This document shows positions 16,557-25,492 of a DNA stretch of 49,363 nucleotides, one piece after another (the stretch's first letter is position 1; each line of letters opens with the position of its first letter). The notes beneath the pieces were generated by a model that saw only the letters and a list, made by a program, of their open reading frames with translations, had not been told where the DNA came from and made no database searches. The stretch is from JAZNQN01 sp045590195 (GTDB lineage Bacteria; Bacillota; Clostridia; UMGS1883; UMGS1540), in the NCBI GenBank assembly GCA_045590195.1, contig JAZNQN010000034.1, forward strand, positions 1 through 49,363. The letters run 5' to 3'. Both the position numbers and the translations under genes were made by a program.

Positions 16557-19412
16557 ATGAAAAAATATGAAAATTTAAATTGCATCAGTGAAAACAGAGA
16601 GCCACAGAGAGCGTACTATATTCCTGAAAACGGATGTACAAAGCTCAATGGCATATGGGATTTTAAGTTTTATGAGTGCGATTTCGAGGAAGCTTATATA
16701 GAAAAAGAATGGGAGAAAATTGATGTTCCTTCCTGCTGGCAGCTTAGGGGCTACGAAAATCCCAACTATACCAATGTAGCATATCCATATTCATATGATC
16801 CTCCGTATGTCCCAAACAATAACCCAATGGGTATATATAAACGTGAGTTTGAATTACATAATGTAGATTGCGATACGTATATTGTTTTTGAAGGTGTATC
16901 AAGTTGTCTTGAGCTTTTTATTAACGACAAGTATGTAGGCTATTCACAGGGTAGTCATCTGCAGGCCGAATTTGATATAAGCAACTATGTAAAAAAGGGC
17001 GTAAATACTGTTACTGTAAAAGTGCGAAAGTGGTGTTTGGGAAGTTATCTTGAAGACCAGGATTTTTTCAGATTTAATGGAATATTCAGAGATGTGTATC
17101 TTCTGTCAAGGCCCAAAGGCCATATCAGGGATATTAATATAACAACAGACGATAATAGTATAAATATTGTTTTTGAAGGAAGTGCCCAAATATCTTTGCT
17201 TGATATGGAAGGAAAGCTGCTTGATAAAACTTTTTCGAAAAATACAGCACGTTTTTTTGTAGAAAATCCTGTAAAGTGGAACGCTGAAAAACCGTATCTT
17301 TATGAGCTTTTGTTTGAGTATGAGGGCGAAGTTATTTCGCAGAAGGTTGGCTTTGTTTCTTATGCAATAGGCGAAAATTATGAGTTTTTGGTAAACGGAA
17401 CACAGGTAAAGTTAAAAGGCGTAAATCATCACGACACTCATCCATATAACGGCTGGTGTATGACAGATGAGGAACTTATGGAAGATTTGCTTTTAATGAA
17501 AAAGCTTAACATTAATACTATAAGAACGTCGCACTATCCGCCAACACCTGCATTTCTTAATATGTGCGATGAGATTGTTTTTTATGTTATGCTCGAGACT
17601 GACCTTGAAACACACGGAGGGGCAAACAGAGAAGCGGTGAGATGCGGATTTGACTGCCTGAACAACCCCCAATGGCTTTGTGCAAACCCTCTTTGGAAAG
17701 ATGCTTTTGTTGAGCGTATGGAAAGAGCGTATCAGAGAGACAAAAACCATTGCTCGATTTTTTCGTGGTCTACAGGAAATGAAAGCGGACACGGCCAAAA
17801 TCATGTTGCAATGATTGATTACATAAGAGCAAATGATAAAAAGCGGCTTGTGCATTGTGAAGATGCCTGCCGTGAAGCGGAGATGTCGGATTTTTATGGT
17901 GTTGATACCACGCATTATGCCGACAGGGCGGATTTGTATTCGAAAATGTATGAAAGCATTTACGAAATAAAGCAAAAGGCGGAAAATCCTGATTTTAAAC
18001 ACCCGTACTTTTTGTGTGAGTATTCCCATGCAATGGGCAATGGCCCCGGAGATGTATGCGATTACTGGGAATTGATATATAAGCATAAAAAGCTGGTTGG
18101 CGGTTGTGTGTGGGAATGGGCTGACCATACTGTAATAGAAAATGGAGTTCCTAAATACGGTGGTGATTTTGAGGGAGAACTTACTCATGACGGGAACTTT
18201 TGTGCAGATGGTATGGTTTTTCACGACAGGAGTTTAAAAGCCGGGTCCCTTGAGGTAAAAGCGGCATATCAGTATATGGATTGTGAGCTTTCGGGCGACG
18301 AAATAGTTGTACTGAACAGATATGATTTTACCAATCTTTCGGAATATGAGTTTAAATATCAGATAAAAGTTGATGGAGAAATAACAGAAGAAAACACACT
18401 CAGGCTGGATATTGAACCAAAGCAAACTGCCAAAATCAAAATAACATTGCCGGAGAAATGTATGCTTGGTGCATATATTCATTGCTATTTGTATGATAAA
18501 ACCGGCTATTGTGTTGCCGGAAAACAATTAGAAATACATGTAATTGTGCTTGAGAAAAATATAGCTTACAAAGAGGCTGAAGTAAAAGAAGATGATAATT
18601 TTATTTTCTTCAAAGGAAATGGCTTTAGTTATACATTTTCAAAGCACTTGGGAGTGTTTGTAAGCCTTATAAAAAACGGCGAGGAGCAGCTTAAAGCGCC
18701 AATAAGATTAACATCAATGCGTGCACCGATTGATAATGAAAGACGTATTAAACAAAATTGGTACTGGCACAACACATGGCAGGGAGAAAATCTTGACCGA
18801 CAGTTTGATAAGGTATATGAATGTACATTATGTGGGGCAGAGGTTACAGTTAAAGGAAGCCTTTCAGGTGTTTCAAGAACACCATATTTAAGATACACGG
18901 TAAAATATACTGTGACGCAAGACGGAACAATAAAGGCTATACTTGACGGAACTGTAAAAGATAAATGCACCTGGCTGCCGCGCCTTGGATTTGAAATTAA
19001 AACTGCTTATGAAAAAAACCGGTTCAGCTATTACGGTATGGGCCCATATGAAAACTATTGCGATATGCACCACGCTTCAATGGTTGATTGGTATGAAAGT
19101 GATGCAGACAGTGAGTATGTAAATTATATAATGCCTCAGGAGCATGGCAATCACATCAGAACAAAGGTTCTTAATATTAAAAATGGTTTATCCTTTGAAG
19201 CGGTAGAAAGTATGGAATTTAATGTGTCGCATTATTCATCTGACATGCTTATGAAGGCAACTCATCAAAACCAACTCACAAAAGCTGATTATACTAATAT
19301 ACGTATTGATTATAAAAATTCAGGTGTTGGCTCTAACTCATGCGGTCCCGAACTTTTGGAAAAATACCGGCTTTCGGAAAAAGAAATTCACTTTGAATTT
19401 TGTATAAAATAA
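16557..19412 (+). CDS. lacZ: beta-galactosidase, glycoside hydrolase family 2
   Basis: 951 residues, close to the usual LacZ length. Order: N-terminal jelly-roll sugar-binding domain (NPMGIYKREF), immunoglobulin-like domain, TIM barrel with GVNHHDTHP, and a C-terminal beta-galactosidase small-chain domain (ending with GMGPYENYCDMH and YSSDML). The acid/base Glu is residue 409 in STGNESGHG; the nucleophile is Glu 488 in LCEYSHAMGN. There is no signal peptide, so it acts in the cytoplasm on imported galactosides. The ATG at 16,557 is chosen because GGAGAG is 6 bases upstream; an in-frame ATG at 16,524 lacks one. No transporter gene is adjacent. Divergent from an AraC gene that likely regulates it. 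Confidence 0.95.
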   Translation: MKKYENLNCISENREPQRAYYIPENGCTKLNGIWDFKFYECDFEEAYIEKEWEKIDVPSCWQLRGYENPNYTNVAYPYSYDPPYVPNNNPMGIYKREFELHNVDCDTYIVFEGVSSCLELFINDKYVGYSQGSHLQAEFDISNYVKKGVNTVTVKVRKWCLGSYLEDQDFFRFNGIFRDVYLLSRPKGHIRDINITTDDNSINIVFEGSAQISLLDMEGKLLDKTFSKNTARFFVENPVKWNAEKPYLYELLFEYEGEVISQKVGFVSYAIGENYEFLVNGTQVKLKGVNHHDTHPYNGWCMTDEELMEDLLLMKKLNINTIRTSHYPPTPAFLNMCDEIVFYVMLETDLETHGGANREAVRCGFDCLNNPQWLCANPLWKDAFVERMERAYQRDKNHCSIFSWSTGNESGHGQNHVAMIDYIRANDKKRLVHCEDACREAEMSDFYGVDTTHYADRADLYSKMYESIYEIKQKAENPDFKHPYFLCEYSHAMGNGPGDVCDYWELIYKHKKLVGGCVWEWADHTVIENGVPKYGGDFEGELTHDGNFCADGMVFHDRSLKAGSLEVKAAYQYMDCELSGDEIVVLNRYDFTNLSEYEFKYQIKVDGEITEENTLRLDIEPKQTAKIKITLPEKCMLGAYIHCYLYDKTGYCVAGKQLEIHVIVLEKNIAYKEAEVKEDDNFIFFKGNGFSYTFSKHLGVFVSLIKNGEEQLKAPIRLTSMRAPIDNERRIKQNWYWHNTWQGENLDRQFDKVYECTLCGAEVTVKGSLSGVSRTPYLRYTVKYTVTQDGTIKAILDGTVKDKCTWLPRLGFEIKTAYEKNRFSYYGMGPYENYCDMHHASMVDWYESDADSEYVNYIMPQEHGNHIRTKVLNIKNGLSFEAVESMEFNVSHYSSDMLMKATHQNQLTKADYTNIRIDYKNSGVGSNSCGPELLEKYRLSEKEIHFEFCIK

Positions 19413-19825
19413 ATATATTGCAGCGTATCGGAGATATGTGATGCTGAAGAAATAAAAAAAAAAATTGTCTTTTTTGTTGTTCTGTATGCATCTGTACCGG
19501 TGGCGTTTTCCGCAAACGAAGTGCTCTTTTAAATTATAAATATCAAATTTGATACTTTTGATATATTTGATACTTAAAGTTTCCCACAAAGTTGCAAATT
19601 GAAAAATACTATGCTAAAATTAGTTTGAATAAGATAACAAAAGTGATAATCTTGCAAGATGTTAGCTTTTTAATTATAAAAGCTTTTCAAAGTGATTTTA
19701 AAAAGCATATTGGAGTTTTATATTTAAAAAATTTACATAATTTTCAATAACATATTTGACAAATTTATCACATATGATATTTACATTATATAATTTATAA
19801 TATAAAATTTTATGGAGGGATTATT
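19413..19825. promoter_or_regulatory. intergenic control region upstream of the dehydroquinase-like operon
   Basis: No gene is seen in these 413 bases. A perfect 14-base palindrome TATCAAATTTGATA lies at 19,541-19,554, and TTGATACTT occurs at 19,549 and again at 19,567, 18 bases apart, which looks like an operator cluster. A possible promoter is TTATCA, 18 bases, TATAAT, ending about 30 bases before the ATG at 19,826; TTGACA at 19,756 has no well-spaced -10. TATGGAGGG precedes the start codon. No clear terminator for lacZ was found. Confidence 0.5.
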
Positions 19826-20647
19826 ATGGGTAGAATACTTTCAAATTTGCCATCACCGGTTATGGCAGGAGTTATCAAGGAGAAAACAGTACGTGCTGCT
19901 TTGGCAGAGATAAGAAACTGTATGTACGATGGGGCCGGAATGGTTGATTTGCATATGTCATGCCTTGAAAATACTGAAGTTGAAACTCTTAAAGCAATAA
20001 TTTCTGCATCGCCACTGCCTGTATTGGCGCTTAACTATAATTCTGACTATTATTTTAAAGAGGCCGGATTTGATGATGAAGAAGTAAGAGTGGCAAGCTT
20101 TTTAAGAGCTGTAGATGCCGGCGCTGCAGGAATTGATATGCAGGGATACACTTTCCACCTGCCTTCAAAAAACAATTTTTGCGGAGAGGACAAGTATTCC
20201 TTTACAAAGGGTAATCCCAAAGAGATTGTAACCGACGAAACTATTATTTCAAAGCAATGCGAGCTTATTGAAAAAGTTCATAGCAAGGGGGCCGAGGTTC
20301 TTTTATCGTGCCATCCGGGGATTTCAATGAACTGCCAGCAGGTTGTGGAGCTTGCGCTGTTTTTGGAAAAAAGAAATCCCGACATTATTAAAATTGTTAC
20401 CATAGCCGAAAACGAGGACGACCTTGCCGAAAGCTTCAAAACAATGATAAATCTGAAAAAAGAAGTAAAAACACCTGTTTCGTACCACGCAGGCGGAAAG
20501 GCGGGTACTCTTTCAAGAATTATAAACCCAATGCTTGGAAGCCATATGGCTTTCTGCGTTGACCGCTTTTCTGAAAGCAGCCTTCCTGAGCAGCTTGATT
20601 TGAAAACTACGAAAACCATTATTGACAATGTTAAAAAAATTAAGTAG
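19826..20647 (+). CDS. type I 3-dehydroquinate dehydratase-like protein
   Basis: 273 residues, TIM-barrel aldolase fold of the AroD family. Conserved features: His163 in LLSCHPG (general base), Lys189 in DIIKIVT (Schiff-base lysine), and Ser230-Arg231 followed by GSHMAFC. Unlike AroD, the early substrate-binding strand reads PVLALNYNSDYY, without the usual FRT...EGG residues, and there is a roughly 30-residue insertion around 110-140. The Schiff-base chemistry seems kept, but the substrate may differ from dehydroquinate. GGAGG lies upstream. It starts a three-gene operon with a dehydrogenase and an amidohydrolase, a catabolic rather than an aromatic-biosynthesis setting. Confidence 0.8.
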   Translation: MGRILSNLPSPVMAGVIKEKTVRAALAEIRNCMYDGAGMVDLHMSCLENTEVETLKAIISASPLPVLALNYNSDYYFKEAGFDDEEVRVASFLRAVDAGAAGIDMQGYTFHLPSKNNFCGEDKYSFTKGNPKEIVTDETIISKQCELIEKVHSKGAEVLLSCHPGISMNCQQVVELALFLEKRNPDIIKIVTIAENEDDLAESFKTMINLKKEVKTPVSYHAGGKAGTLSRIINPMLGSHMAFCVDRFSESSLPEQLDLKTTKTIIDNVKKIK

Positions 20648-20660
20648 CGAGGGTACGGTT

Positions 20661-21407
20661 ATGAAGTTTAAAAACAAAACAGTTATGGTTACAGGCGCAG
20701 GCAAAAATATTGGCAAGGAAATCGCTTTGAAATTTGCCGCAGAGGGCGCAAATATTGTTGTTTGTGATTTTAGCGAAGAAAATGCAAAGCAAACTGTTTG
20801 CGAAATTTGCGAAAGCGGCGGAAAAGCCACGGAAATTGTTTGCGATGTAAGGGACAGAGAAAAGATTTTTGAAGGGGTAGAAAAAGCCGCTCAAAAATTT
20901 GGAAAAATAGATATACTTGTTAACAACGCAGGCGGAAGTGCCGCACTGCTTAAGAAACTGACAAGATTTGTTGATGCAGAGCCTGAAACCATTGATTTTG
21001 TTATTGATACAAATTTAAAGGGCGCAATGAACTGCATTCAGGTAGTTTTGCCGGGAATGATTGAAAGAGAGAGTGGCAAGATAATAAATATGTCGTCAAT
21101 AGCGGCGGTAGTTGGCCTTTATGACAGGGTTGACTATGCGGCGGCAAAGGCAGCTTTAATAGGCCTTACCAAAGCGCTTGCTATGGAGGTTGGAGAGTTT
21201 AATATTTGCGTAAACTGCATATCTCCCGGTGCTATTGAACGCGACGGATATAAAATGGAACATATGACATTTCTGGGGAAAAATGGTCGCGGTGGAAAGC
21301 CTTGTGATATTGCCGATGCGGTACTTTTCTTAGCTTCGAGCGATTTTATTACAGGGCAAAACCTTGTGGTTGACGGGGGAAGAACACTTGGCCCCGGATG
21401 GAGGTAA
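20661..21407 (+). CDS. short-chain dehydrogenase/reductase (SDR), FabG-like
   Basis: 248 residues, classical SDR length. It has the TGAGKNIG nucleotide-binding turn at residues 11-18, NNAGG at 88-92, catalytic Ser145/146, and Tyr159-x-x-x-Lys163 (YAAAK). It reversibly oxidises an alcohol or reduces a ketone using NAD(P)H. The ATG at 20,661 follows GAGGG by about 8 bases; an in-frame upstream ATG at 20,622 overlaps the previous gene and lacks a site. It lies 13 bases after the dehydroquinase-like gene and 1 base before the amidohydrolase gene. A fatty-acid role is unlikely given these neighbours; the substrate is unknown. Confidence 0.9.
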   Translation: MKFKNKTVMVTGAGKNIGKEIALKFAAEGANIVVCDFSEENAKQTVCEICESGGKATEIVCDVRDREKIFEGVEKAAQKFGKIDILVNNAGGSAALLKKLTRFVDAEPETIDFVIDTNLKGAMNCIQVVLPGMIERESGKIINMSSIAAVVGLYDRVDYAAAKAALIGLTKALAMEVGEFNICVNCISPGAIERDGYKMEHMTFLGKNGRGGKPCDIADAVLFLASSDFITGQNLVVDGGRTLGPGWR

Positions 21408-21408
21408 T

Positions 21409-22476
21409 ATGTCGAAAATTTTAATAAAAAACGGAAAAGTTTGGAGCGGCGAAAGCTTTTCTTTTTCTGATGTTCTTATAAACGATTCGAAAATTATAAA
21501 AATTGCAGAAAACATTAGCGAAGATGCACCTTTTGTTTATGATGCTGAGGGGAAAATTGTTTCTCCCGGCCTTGTTGATATTCATGTACATATGAAGGGC
21601 ATTTCCCCTGATGCCTATGGAATAAATGCGGAAATGAGCAGTTTTCCTTTCGGGGTTGTTGCGGTTGCCGATGCCGGTGCGCTGAAGGGCGACAAGAGAT
21701 TTCTTGAAGATTTGGCCGTAAAAAACTGTGTTTTTCTTGCAACAGGTATTGATAACAATAATGCCATGCTCTCACACGCGGAAAAAATGCTTGGTATTTA
21801 TGAGGACAAAGCCATAGGTGTTAAAATTTGTATTGACGCAGAGCAATGTAAAGTTTACGATTTAAATCCGCTTTTGCAGGTTTTGGAATTTGCTGAAAAA
21901 CATGGGCTTATTGTAATGGTTCATTCAACAGGCTCGCCTGTGAAAATGGCGGAAATTGTTAAAACGCTCCGCAAAGGCGACATTTTATCCCACGCTTATC
22001 ATGGCGGCATAAATAATTCAATGGACGATGATTTTGAATGTATTTTCGAGGGAAAGAGCCGCGGTGTTATAATTGACGCCGGTATGGCAGGCGGCGTTCA
22101 TACGGATTTTAATGTTTTAAAAGAAGCAATAAAAAAAGGTGCCGCACCTGACACCATAAGTACAGACATTACCTACCATAGCGCCTACAAAAGAGGCGGC
22201 AGATACGGAATGACAATGTGTATGAGTATTTTAAAAGATATGGGTATGAGCGAGGGGGGAATTTTTAAAGCCGTAACGAGGAAGCCTGCCCGGGTTTTGG
22301 GAAAAGAAAATATGTGGGGCAGCCTCAAAGAGGGCAAAAATGCCGATGTTGCGGTTTTTGACTATACCGATGAAGGCTACAACATAACAGACAGAGCTGG
22401 AAATATCATTTCGGGTAAGAGGGGATACAGATGTACCCTTACCATAGCAGACGGCGAGGTTTTATTTAAATACTAA
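21409..22476 (+). CDS. amidohydrolase/deacetylase family metallohydrolase
   Basis: 355 residues. Binuclear metal ligands are all visible: His59 and His61 (DIHVHMKG), the likely carboxylated Lys139 (IGVKI), His172 (MVHSTG), His195 (ILSHAYHG) and Asp253 (STDITYH). The ends form the usual beta-sandwich (IKNGKVWSGE at the start, LKEGKNADVAVFD near the end). The pattern fits the dihydroorotase-like group that includes N-acetyl ester or amide deacetylases, rather than true dihydroorotase. GGAGG overlaps the stop of the SDR gene, so translation is coupled. Probably hydrolyses an acyl, amide or lactam bond in the same catabolic route as its two upstream neighbours; the substrate is unknown. Confidence 0.85.
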   Translation: MSKILIKNGKVWSGESFSFSDVLINDSKIIKIAENISEDAPFVYDAEGKIVSPGLVDIHVHMKGISPDAYGINAEMSSFPFGVVAVADAGALKGDKRFLEDLAVKNCVFLATGIDNNNAMLSHAEKMLGIYEDKAIGVKICIDAEQCKVYDLNPLLQVLEFAEKHGLIVMVHSTGSPVKMAEIVKTLRKGDILSHAYHGGINNSMDDDFECIFEGKSRGVIIDAGMAGGVHTDFNVLKEAIKKGAAPDTISTDITYHSAYKRGGRYGMTMCMSILKDMGMSEGGIFKAVTRKPARVLGKENMWGSLKEGKNADVAVFDYTDEGYNITDRAGNIISGKRGYRCTLTIADGEVLFKY

Positions 22477-22477
22477 G

Positions 22478-23356
22478 TTATTTTTTATAAAGCTTTCTGT
22501 AAGCGGTTGGGGTTGTGCCCTTAATGCGCCTGAAAACCCTTGAAAAATAATAGGGATTATTGAATTTAAGCATTGCAGAAATATCTGACATACTATGGTT
22601 TGTGTTTTTAATCAGGCTACAGGCCTCTTCAATTTTAAGAGCATTAAAATAGTTTATAATTGAAACGCCGGTATATTTTTTAAAGTTTTCACACAAAAAT
22701 GTTTTACTGTAATTAAACTCTTTGCAAATATCATCAAGAGAAATACTGCTGTAAATATTTGCAGCAAGATACCCTTCGATTTGATGATTGATATTTATGT
22801 GAAATTTTTCTTTGGAAGTGAAAATAAAAGCAGAATTTTGTATCTTTTCTTCGCGCAGAATATTTATGAGAAGTGATTCGGTATAAATTTTAAACATCTG
22901 AAAACTGCCGATGCTGTGGTTGGGGCTTCGTTTTACATGGAGTTCACCATTTTCGAAAACAACAATAAAATTATTTTTAACTTCACGTACAATATTTTTT
23001 ATAATGGCTTTTGATTTTTCCGAAAGAACACTTTTATAGTTTTTGAAAAATTCCATAACAGATGACTGACAGTAAAATGATATAAAGCATGCATAAACGG
23101 GCTCGCCTGAAGTTGTAAATTCAGTTTTAGTAAGCTCGCCGGGTGAGTGAAATATAAAATCACCACTTTCCATTAAAAGCTTTTCGCCGTTGGTGTATTC
23201 ATAAAGCCGGCCTTCTTCTACATAAACTATCTGCCAGCAATCGAGAGTAGAGCCGGGATCATCGAGGGTACGCAATCCGTCGATATAATAAAAATTGCCT
23301 ATTTGCTTTATATTTACTACTATGTCAATATCAGAATCGATAAAATAGTTATTCAA
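22478..23356 (-). CDS. AraC family transcriptional regulator
   Basis: 292 residues. The N-terminal cupin-like domain (WQIVYVEEGRLYEYTNG, FHSPGE) is followed by a C-terminal double helix-turn-helix (ISLDDICKEFNYSKTFLCENFKK and MSDISAMLKFNNPYYFSRVFRR, then GTTPTAYRKLY). I choose the TTG at 23,356 because AAGGGGTGA lies just upstream; the frame stays open to 23,527, but that part is Phe/Leu/Tyr-rich and overlaps promoter sequence. It converges on the amidohydrolase gene, ending 1 base away with no terminator between, and is divergent from the SLH operon. It may control either. Confidence 0.9.
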   Translation of the reverse strand: MNNYFIDSDIDIVVNIKQIGNFYYIDGLRTLDDPGSTLDCWQIVYVEEGRLYEYTNGEKLLMESGDFIFHSPGELTKTEFTTSGEPVYACFISFYCQSSVMEFFKNYKSVLSEKSKAIIKNIVREVKNNFIVVFENGELHVKRSPNHSIGSFQMFKIYTESLLINILREEKIQNSAFIFTSKEKFHININHQIEGYLAANIYSSISLDDICKEFNYSKTFLCENFKKYTGVSIINYFNALKIEEACSLIKNTNHSMSDISAMLKFNNPYYFSRVFRRIKGTTPTAYRKLYKK

Positions 23357-23785
23357 AAAATCACCCCTTGATAAATGATAACACAGGGAAATAATGAATG
23401 TCAATAAATACAAAAAAATTTTACAAAAAAACCGCGCGTACAAAAGTGTATTTTGAGTGAACAGATGTGCATTGTAATTACGTAATGTATTGTTATATAA
23501 TATAGAATACGAAGGATTTTGTACCATTGACAGAGCTATGCTCTAAGTTTTTGGGCTGAAATTACATATATCTGAACAAAAAATGCATTTACATATACAA
23601 AAAATAATGATATTATTATATATAATGGATATTTTGTAAATTAAGACATTATTAAAGCTGCGAGAAGCCGCGGCTATGGGTGTTTTTTGAGTATCCAAAT
23701 GAAAAGGGATAAAAAATTTTAATCATAAAAGACAAAAAACGAAAGGAGAGTAGTGGTATATGAAAAGTATATCACGGAAGGTTTT
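23357..23785. promoter_or_regulatory. divergent control region and long 5' leader of the SLH operon
   Basis: A promoter for the SLH operon is TTTACA (23,588-23,593), 17 bases, TATTAT (23,611-23,616). An upstream alternative is TTGTAA with an 18-base spacer to TATAAT, containing the palindrome ATTACGTAAT at 23,477-23,486. The transcript leader would be about 165 bases and includes a GC-rich stretch (GCTGCGAGAAGCCGCGGC, near 23,659) in otherwise AT-rich sequence; I do not recognise a known riboswitch. A nine-codon ORF lies just before the SLH gene. Confidence 0.45.
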
Positions 23786-23789
23786 ATGA
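23760..23789 (+). CDS. possible leader mini-ORF (9 residues) coupled to the SLH gene
   Basis: ATG at 23,760 follows AAGGAG (23,743-23,748) and encodes MKSISRKVL. Its TGA overlaps the ATG of the SLH protein as ATGA. The best ribosome-binding site of the operon serves this mini-ORF, so the signal-peptide start may be reached by re-initiation. The alternative is that translation begins at the GTG at 23,753, in frame with the SLH protein, giving an 11-residue longer signal peptide. Confidence 0.3.
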   Translation: MKSISRKVL

Positions 23790-25492
23790 GAAAAATAGCT
23801 TTATTTTGTGTATTTTGTATGTTGCTTATGATGGTTCCGGCCATGGCGGCAGGAGAGGGGGTTTCTGTAAAGCTTAAAAACGCTTCTCAGGATATTATTA
23901 CTGTAAGCGGCGTTGCGCCAACAGATACAATGGTTGCAATACAGATTTTTAATCCCGAAAAATCTGCAGCTGATGTTAATGAATCCGGCGCTTATGATGA
24001 TACTGCAGCAGTTCAGTATTTCGGCAGTGTTTTAAGCAGTGGCGGAGCATTTACAAAAGACATTAAGCTTAATGCTTCAACCGGAGGAATTTTCACAATT
24101 ACTGTAACAGTTGCAGGCGAAACTTCAAGCGTTCAGTTCCCTTATTATCCATATGGACTTAAGGAAACATACGTAAACCGCATTGACACAGAAACCGATG
24201 CCGATGCACTTGCGCTGGATCTTCCTGAAATATTAAAGGTTTTCGGATTTGAAATTCACGATTTATATACTTCCACTACTGACCTTTCTCTTGCAAAAGA
24301 AATTTGCAAAGAAAACACAAAGGTTACTTTGGCAAACCCTGACGAAGCTTTGGTTTTTCTTGATGAAGTAATTGTTGTAAATGCATTTAATGAAGACAAC
24401 CAGCTTCTTAAAGATGAAAACGGAATTTTTGTTTACGATGAAGTCTGGGCAAAAGAAAACCCTGAAGCTTATGCGGATTACGCAGGAGAGCTTTCTGAAA
24501 ATGGTATCGCTAACGTAAATACTGCTCTTTTCGCAGGTACATATAATAAAATCGGCGATGTTTATGATACATTTGAAGACAGCCTTCTTTATCAGCTTAT
24601 TATGAACAACCGCCTTTCAGGTAGTGGACATATTGAAGCTGTGCTTTTAAAATATGACGATCAGTTTAAAGCTTACGGTTTTGATTTAGATCTTCTTAAC
24701 GGTGCATCAGGCAAGAAGAGTAAATTTAACACTTTACTCGGATGCGGAGCAACCAGTTTAGAAACAATGGCAGACAAGTTTAACGAAATTTTTGATAAAA
24801 ATGCATCATCGGGCTCCGGCTCTTCCGGAGGCAGTGGTGGTGGAGGCGGTGGCGGTGCTTCTTCAGTAGGCAGCGTTCCATCAGCAGGCGGAGCGGAAAA
24901 TTATGTTCCAACTACTACTCCTACAACTTCACCTGAGCCTACTGCTCCCCAAACAGTTTGTCCTTTCACTGATTTGGCTGGAGCAGACTGGGCGAAGGAA
25001 GCAGTAGAATATTTATACAAAGAAGGCATAATAAACGGCAGAGATGAAAAAACCTTCGCTCCTGGCGAACTTGTTACAAGAGCAGAGTTTGCAAAAATAA
25101 TCGTTGAAGCATTCAAACTTCCTGAAGTTGAAAATGCAGCATCATTTGGCGACTGTGCTGCTGATGCATGGTATACACCATACATTCTCCGCGCTGCAGG
25201 CAATAACGTAGTTACCGGATATGACGGATTGTTTGATCCAAACAAACCCATAACCCGTGAAGATGCAGCTGTTATTGTTGCAAGACTTTTTGAAAACGAC
25301 AGCGAAGCAAGCCTTTCCTTTACAGATGCCGATGAAGTTTCAGATTATGCTAAAGAAGCAGTAGCAATGCTTTCAAAAGCGGGCCTTGTAAACGGCGTTG
25401 GCGACGGAAAGTTTGCTCCAAAAGTAAATATTACACGTGCTCAGGCAGCACAGCTTGTTTATAACGTTATCTCAGGAGGTGAAAATTCTTGA
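23786..25492 (+). CDS. secreted protein with three C-terminal SLH domains
   Basis: 568 residues from the ATG at 23,786. A signal peptide (MRKIALFCVFCMLLMMVPAMAAG) is followed by an Ig-like beta region (25-125), a helical central domain of unknown family (130-335), a Ser/Gly linker (340-371), a Thr/Pro stretch, and three SLH repeats (about 391-445, 454-505, 510-566). Each SLH repeat shows the F-D/pattern with a TRAEFAKI-type motif (TRAEFAKIIV, TREDAAVIVA, TRAQAAQLVY). SLH domains bind pyruvylated wall polysaccharide, so this protein is displayed on the cell surface. First gene of an exported four-protein operon; it overlaps the next gene by 4 bases. Confidence 0.92.
   Translation: MRKIALFCVFCMLLMMVPAMAAGEGVSVKLKNASQDIITVSGVAPTDTMVAIQIFNPEKSAADVNESGAYDDTAAVQYFGSVLSSGGAFTKDIKLNASTGGIFTITVTVAGETSSVQFPYYPYGLKETYVNRIDTETDADALALDLPEILKVFGFEIHDLYTSTTDLSLAKEICKENTKVTLANPDEALVFLDEVIVVNAFNEDNQLLKDENGIFVYDEVWAKENPEAYADYAGELSENGIANVNTALFAGTYNKIGDVYDTFEDSLLYQLIMNNRLSGSGHIEAVLLKYDDQFKAYGFDLDLLNGASGKKSKFNTLLGCGATSLETMADKFNEIFDKNASSGSGSSGGSGGGGGGGASSVGSVPSAGGAENYVPTTTPTTSPEPTAPQTVCPFTDLAGADWAKEAVEYLYKEGIINGRDEKTFAPGELVTRAEFAKIIVEAFKLPEVENAASFGDCAADAWYTPYILRAAGNNVVTGYDGLFDPNKPITREDAAVIVARLFENDSEASLSFTDADEVSDYAKEAVAMLSKAGLVNGVGDGKFAPKVNITRAQAAQLVYNVISGGENS

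Noticed and set aside
17493..18224. Minus-strand ORF of 243 residues opposite lacZ
   Set aside because: Antisense shadow of a well-conserved beta-galactosidase; no ribosome-binding site or family match.
23357..23527. N-terminal extension of the AraC protein at 22,478-23,356
   Set aside because: A good ribosome-binding site precedes the TTG at 23,356, and the extension overlaps promoter-like sequence with odd composition.
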